From positions 2,046,001 to 2,110,000 of the forward strand of contig NZ_JAPPRA010000001.1 in assembly GCF_026672375.1 (NCBI RefSeq): a stretch of DNA of 64,000 nt, read 5' to 3'. Of this stretch, positions 60,303 to 64,000 are shown piece after piece. Source of the DNA: Caulobacter sp. SL161 (lineage in GTDB: Bacteria; Pseudomonadota; Alphaproteobacteria; Caulobacterales; Caulobacteraceae). Position 1 is the stretch's first letter; the number at the start of each line of letters is the position of its first letter. The notes beneath the pieces were generated by a model. The model had not been told where the DNA came from and searched no databases. It saw only the letters and a list, made by a program, of their open reading frames with translations. Made by a program: the position numbers and the translations under genes.

Positions 60303-61247
60303 ATGCCCTCCGGCCTCGCCGCGCTGCTCGATGATGTTGCGGCCATCACCAAGCTTGCCGCCGCCTCTCTGGACGACGTCGGCGCCGCCGCTGGAAAGGC
60401 CGGGACCAAGGCCGTCGGCGTGGTGGTTGACGACGCGGCGGTCACTCCCGGCTACGCGATCGGCTTCACCCCGGACCGCGAACTGCCGATCGTCTGGAAG
60501 ATCGCGATGGGGTCCCTGCGCAACAAGCTGATCTTCCTGCTGCCGGGCGCGCTGATCCTATCGGCCTTCGCGCCGTGGGCGGTGACCCCCATCCTGATGC
60601 TCGGCGGCGCCTATCTCGCCTTCGAGGCGACCGAGAAGGTTCTGGAGGCCTTTACGCCGCAGCATGAAGGCGAGGCGATCGAGGAACTGGCGCTCAGCGG
60701 TCCAGATCTTGAAAAACAGAAGGTCGATGGGGCGATCCGCACCGACCTGATCCTGTCGGGCGAGATCATGGCCATCGCCCTGGCCGAGGTCGCGCATCTG
60801 AGCCTCGCCATGCAGGCGGGGGCGCTGGCCCTGGTCGGTGTGCTGCTGACGCTGGCGGTCTATGGCGCGGTGGCGCTGATCGTGAAGATGGACGACATCG
60901 GCCTGCATCTGTCTCGCCGTCCAAACAAGGGCTCGCAAGCGCTCGGACGCGGCCTGGTCAAGGCCATGCCGGTGACCATGGAGGCGCTGACGGTGATCGG
61001 CACGGCGGCCATGCTCTGGGTCGGCGGCGGCATTATCGTGCACGGCCTGGAACACTTCCATCTCACGCCGATCCCGCACTGGGTCGAGGGTCTCTCGCAT
61101 TGGGCGGGCCTGGCGCCGGTCGTGGGGCCGGTCACCGGTTGGCTGGCCTTCGCCCTCGGCTCGGCGGTCGTCGGCTTGGTGATTGGCGGTGTCTTGGCGG
61201 GCGTCATGCATCTGTGGCATCACCGCAAGGGCGCGGCGGCGCACTGA
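60303..61247 (+). CDS. DUF808 family inner membrane protein (YedI-like)
   Basis: A 314-residue membrane protein with about six hydrophobic segments (AGALALVGVLLTLAVYGAVA, TVIGTAAMLWVGGGIIVHGL, VVGPVTGWLAFALGSAVVGL and others). The N-terminus SGLAALLDDVAAITKLAAAS, the VVVDDAAVTPGYAIGF motif and KVDGAIRTDLILSGEIMAIA match DUF808. Start at ATG 60303 with SD AGGA. Function unknown; convergent with recG. Confidence 0.93.
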   Translation: MPSGLAALLDDVAAITKLAAASLDDVGAAAGKAGTKAVGVVVDDAAVTPGYAIGFTPDRELPIVWKIAMGSLRNKLIFLLPGALILSAFAPWAVTPILMLGGAYLAFEATEKVLEAFTPQHEGEAIEELALSGPDLEKQKVDGAIRTDLILSGEIMAIALAEVAHLSLAMQAGALALVGVLLTLAVYGAVALIVKMDDIGLHLSRRPNKGSQALGRGLVKAMPVTMEALTVIGTAAMLWVGGGIIVHGLEHFHLTPIPHWVEGLSHWAGLAPVVGPVTGWLAFALGSAVVGLVIGGVLAGVMHLWHHRKGAAAH

Positions 61248-61255
61248 CCCGACGG

Positions 61256-63352
61256 CTAGCCCGCCTCGTTCAGCACCGAGGTCGGCTTCCAGTCGAAGAG
61301 TTCCTGCAGTGTGCGCAGGGCCTGGCCGCGCGGCGAGGTAAGGGCCAGGTCGCGCGCCAGGATCAGTCGGGCGTCGTCGGCCGCCACGGCGATCAGATCG
61401 CGATGCGCCACAGGATCGGCGAGGCGATAGGCCGGGAAGCCGCTCTGCTTCAGACCCAGCGGATCGCCGCCGCCCCGCAGCTCCAAATCCTTCTCGGCGA
61501 TCTCGAAGCCGTCGTCGCTACGCCGCAGGATGTCGAGGCGCTGCTGGGCCACCTCCGACAGCGGCGGATCGTAGAGCAGGACGCAGGCGCTTTCCCGCGT
61601 GCCCCGGCCCACACGGCCGCGGAGCTGGTGTAGCTGGGCGAGGCCGAAACGGTCGGCGTGCTCGATGACCATGATGCTGGCGTTCGGGACATTGACGCCG
61701 ACCTCGACCACCGTGGTCGCCACCAGCACGCTGACCGCGCCGTCGACGAAGCGCTGCATCACCGCGTCCTTCTCGGCCGGCGGCATCTGGCCGTGGACGA
61801 GGCCGACTCCGGGCAGATGGCGGGCCAGATCGGCGGCGCGATCCTCTGCGGCGCGCAGGTCGATCTTGTCAGACTCCGACACCAGCGGGCAGATCCAGAA
61901 CGCCTGGGCGCCGCCGCTGATGGCGACACGCAGGCGTTCGATGATTTCGGGCACGCGCGGCGTGGGGACGGCGCGGGTGGCCACCGGCGTGCGGCCCGGC
62001 GGCTTCTCGTCGATGCGTGAGACGTCGAGATCGCCAAAGACCGTCAGCTCCAGCGTGCGCGGGATGGGGGTGGCGGACATGGCCAAGAGGTGGACGCCCC
62101 AATCGGCGTTGGCGGGGCCCTTCTCCTGCAGTCGGCGACGTTCATTGACCCCGAAGCGATGCTGCTCGTCGATGATGGTCAGGGCCAGGGCGCGGAAATC
62201 GACGTCGTCCTGGAACAGGGCGTGGGTGCCTACGGCGATGTGATGGGCGCCCTCGGCGAGCCCCGCCAGCTTGGCCGCCCGACCCGCGCCCTTATCGCGA
62301 CCGGTGAGCAGGATCACTGACAGGCCCAGCGCCTCCAGAGGCGCAGCGATGGTCTCGAAGTGTTGGCGCGCCAGGATTTCGGTGGGGGCCATCAGCGCCG
62401 ATTGAAAGCCTGCGCTGGCGGCGTCGGCCATGGCCAGCATGGCGACCACGGTCTTGCCCGAACCGACATCGCCCTGCAGCAGCCGGCTCATCCGCTCGCC
62501 TGACGCCAGGTCGCCGCGGATCTCGGACAGGGCGCGGATCTGCGCGCCCGTGAGCTTGAAGGGCAGGGCCTTCTCGGCGGCTTCGGACAGCGGGCCCGCC
62601 GGGATGCGCGGACCCGGATGCGACCGGCGAGCGGCCTTGCGCTGGGCCAGCGCCAGTTGGTGGGCCAGCAGCTCATCATAGGCCAGGCGGCGGCGTGGGC
62701 GCGAGAGCGGCGAAAGATCAGCCTCGCTGGCCGGCGCATGCAGGGCCGCCAGGGCGTCTCGCCAACTGGGCAGCTTCTCGCGCTCTATCCAGGCGACGTC
62801 CTGCCATTCGGCGAGGTCAGGGGCGCGCGCCAGGGCCTCCAGGGCGAGCTTTCGGAACGTCCGCGAGGGCAGGCCGTGCGTGGCGGGATAGACCGTCTCC
62901 ACCAGCGGAATGTCAGCGGCTTTGTCCTCGGCGACGATGTAGTCCGGATGGGCGATCTGCAGTTCGGAGGCGAAGCCCTCGGGGCGTTCGACCTTGCCGC
63001 TGACAGCGCGGCGCGCGCCCTTGGGGTGCTGGCGCTCCAGGTGTGGGCCATGGCCCTTGAACCAGACCAAGGTCAGAAAGCCCGTGCCGTCCCAGGCGCG
63101 GATCTTCCAGGGTTGTCCCAGGCGGTGGGGCGGCTGGTGGCCGTCGATGGTGACGATGAAGGTCTGGACCTGATTCTCCACGGCCTGGTCGACCGTGGTC
63201 GTCGTCCGCCGGATCAGGCCCGAGGGGGCGGTGAACAGCACGTCGCGCACGATCGGCCCGGCCAGCTTCTCGACCAGCGGCGCAACGCGGGGGCCCACGC
63301 CTTTCAGCGTGGAGACCGAGGTGAACAGAGGAAAGAGAATCTCCGGGCGCAT
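61256..63352 (-). CDS. recG: ATP-dependent DNA helicase RecG
   Basis: Branch migration helicase that remodels stalled forks and recombination intermediates; 698 residues. N-terminal wedge domain (LKGVGPRVAPLVEKLAG, RTTTTVDQAVENQVQTFIVT). Helicase motifs: Walker A LLQGDVGSGKTVVAMLA, motif Ia APTEILARQHFETI, Walker B IIDEQHRFGVNERRRL, motif III AMSATPIPRTLELTVFGD, and motifs IV-VI with VATTVVEVGVNVPNASIMVI and QLHQLRGRVGRG. Length is normal. Start at ATG 63352. Confidence 0.97.
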   Translation of the reverse strand: MRPEILFPLFTSVSTLKGVGPRVAPLVEKLAGPIVRDVLFTAPSGLIRRTTTTVDQAVENQVQTFIVTIDGHQPPHRLGQPWKIRAWDGTGFLTLVWFKGHGPHLERQHPKGARRAVSGKVERPEGFASELQIAHPDYIVAEDKAADIPLVETVYPATHGLPSRTFRKLALEALARAPDLAEWQDVAWIEREKLPSWRDALAALHAPASEADLSPLSRPRRRLAYDELLAHQLALAQRKAARRSHPGPRIPAGPLSEAAEKALPFKLTGAQIRALSEIRGDLASGERMSRLLQGDVGSGKTVVAMLAMADAASAGFQSALMAPTEILARQHFETIAAPLEALGLSVILLTGRDKGAGRAAKLAGLAEGAHHIAVGTHALFQDDVDFRALALTIIDEQHRFGVNERRRLQEKGPANADWGVHLLAMSATPIPRTLELTVFGDLDVSRIDEKPPGRTPVATRAVPTPRVPEIIERLRVAISGGAQAFWICPLVSESDKIDLRAAEDRAADLARHLPGVGLVHGQMPPAEKDAVMQRFVDGAVSVLVATTVVEVGVNVPNASIMVIEHADRFGLAQLHQLRGRVGRGTRESACVLLYDPPLSEVAQQRLDILRRSDDGFEIAEKDLELRGGGDPLGLKQSGFPAYRLADPVAHRDLIAVAADDARLILARDLALTSPRGQALRTLQELFDWKPTSVLNEAG

Positions 63353-63394
63353 GCGACACGACCTTATCCGCGTCCCCGCCCGGCGGAAAATGCT

Positions 63395-63721
63395 CTAGTC
63401 GGCCTGATTCATCACGGGTTGAAGCGCGATGACGAGGTCGGAGTACTCGTCCGCCCGCGAAGCGCCCGAGACGTTCAGCCGGGTGTAGAGGCAGGTCGCG
63501 CCGTGGCGGGCGCAGGCCTCCGACCAGCGGGCTTTGGCGTCCACCAGGTTGTTGGCTTGACCCGCAAAGACGACCAAGCCCTTGGCGTCGACATAGACAA
63601 AGTTGCCGGCGATCGTGGTGCCGGGTTCGCCGTTCTCGGCCAGCTTGTAGCGGTACACGGCGCCGGAGGCGCCCTTGAGTTCGATGTAAGGCTTCAAGCT
63701 GTCCTCGCCATTAAAAGTCAC
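63395..63721 (-). CDS. Hypothetical protein
   Basis: A 108-residue ORF starting at GTG 63721, no strong SD. The body reads as a small alpha/beta domain: YIELKGASGAVYRYKLAENG, TIAGNFVYVDAKGLVVFAGQ, NNLVDAKARWSEACARHG, CLYTRLNVSGASRADEYSDL. NYVYVDAKGLVVFAG-like strands recur in GIY-YIG-like or other small folds, but I cannot assign one. It lies 42 bp upstream of recG on the same strand and might be co-transcribed. Confidence 0.7.
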   Translation of the reverse strand: MTFNGEDSLKPYIELKGASGAVYRYKLAENGEPGTTIAGNFVYVDAKGLVVFAGQANNLVDAKARWSEACARHGATCLYTRLNVSGASRADEYSDLVIALQPVMNQAD

Positions 63722-63763
63722 CCGGCGTCGGCGCTCAGGTCGTGAAGCGTCCCGTGGGCCAAA

Positions 63764-64000
63764 TTATGGCTGGAGGACGCCCGATCTGGCCAAGAAGCGC
63801 CGGGTCCGCTCTTCGCGCGGCGAGGCGAGGAGCTGACGCGAAGGTCCTTGCTCTACGATCACGCCGCCGTCCATGAAAATCGTTCGCTCGGCCACATCGC
63901 GGGCGAAATCCATCTGGTGGGTGACGATCACCATCGTGCGCTTTTCGGCCGCGAGGTTGCGGATGACGGCCAGAACTTCGCCGACCAGCTCCGGGTCCAG
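63764..64000 (-). CDS. ABC transporter ATP-binding protein, polar amino acid type (5' part outside window)
   Basis: The last 78 residues of an ATPase of the GlnQ/HisP kind. The visible part starts right at Walker B (LDPELVGEVLAVIRNLAAE), includes the H-loop TMVIVTHQMDFARDVAERTI and the D-loop context, and ends FMDGGVIVEQGPSRQLLASP, EERTRRFLARSGVLQP, then TAA at 63766-63764. The THQMDFARDVAERTIFMDGG stretch is typical of amino acid uptake systems. Its transporter partners would lie beyond the right edge. Confidence 0.9.
   Translation of the reverse strand: MDPELVGEVLAVIRNLAAEKRTMVIVTHQMDFARDVAERTIFMDGGVIVEQGPSRQLLASPREERTRRFLARSGVLQP

Overview
The window looks like chromosomal DNA of a Caulobacter species or a very close relative. 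This is an inference from the high GC content, codon usage with G/C third positions, and protein families recalled from that genus: a two-domain cold-shock protein, a FixK-type cbb3 oxidase locus, IlvD/EDD sugar-acid dehydratases and a leaderless-type start. No replicon ends, rRNA, integrase, transposase or CRISPR array were seen. Both ends cut genes: the 3' part of phaC on the left and the 5' part of an ABC transporter ATPase gene on the right.

Layout. 1-10.5 kb is housekeeping: PHA synthase, a lipoprotein, an AlaC-like aminotransferase, homoserine dehydrogenase, two unrelated fructose-bisphosphatases in tandem (glpX, then class I fbp), recJ, twin tRNA-Glu genes, a double cold-shock protein, a DUF192 protein, tRNA-Pro, an NDUFS4-like complex I protein and tRNA-Arg. 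11.1-13.7 kb is an accessory-looking patch of small ORFs, an AT-rich spacer, a probable gene remnant and long palindromes. 13.7-21.5 kb holds a GH92 mannosidase, a lactate 2-monooxygenase family enzyme, a DAHP synthase with an aromatic-codon leader peptide and attenuator, a small secreted protein, a chemoreceptor and a small membrane protein.

21.5-33.3 kb is a microaerobic block: a perfect FixK/FNR palindrome drives ccoNOQP, followed by ccoGHIS, ompW, a Crp/Fnr regulator, hemN and a second Crp/Fnr regulator. 33.3-37.5 kb is a compact three-gene operon: a TIR-TM-TPR protein, a small unknown protein, and a TPR/SLOG-like/class III cyclase protein. It is divergent from a CRP-type regulator that carries a cyclic-nucleotide cassette. 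This is the best candidate for an undescribed signalling or defence system here. 38.5-45.2 kb is an L-arabinose/arabinan utilisation cluster (aldose 1-epimerase, AraD1/GguC-like protein, FadR-type regulator, frameshifted arabinonate-type dehydratase, GH51 arabinofuranosidase). Three copies of one GntR-type operator overlap or abut its promoters.

45.3-64 kb is mostly metabolism and repair: an FAD oxidoreductase, a sulfur amino acid trio (metC, sseA, cysK), a CFA synthase, photolyase, kdsA-hldD for LPS core, an HMG-CoA-synthase-like protein fused to a DUF35-like domain next to an SCP-x-type thiolase, a DUF3089 protein without its nucleophile, a phosphotransferase/DUF6285 pair, a DUF808 membrane protein and recG. 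All functions are predictions from sequence reading; no database search was run.
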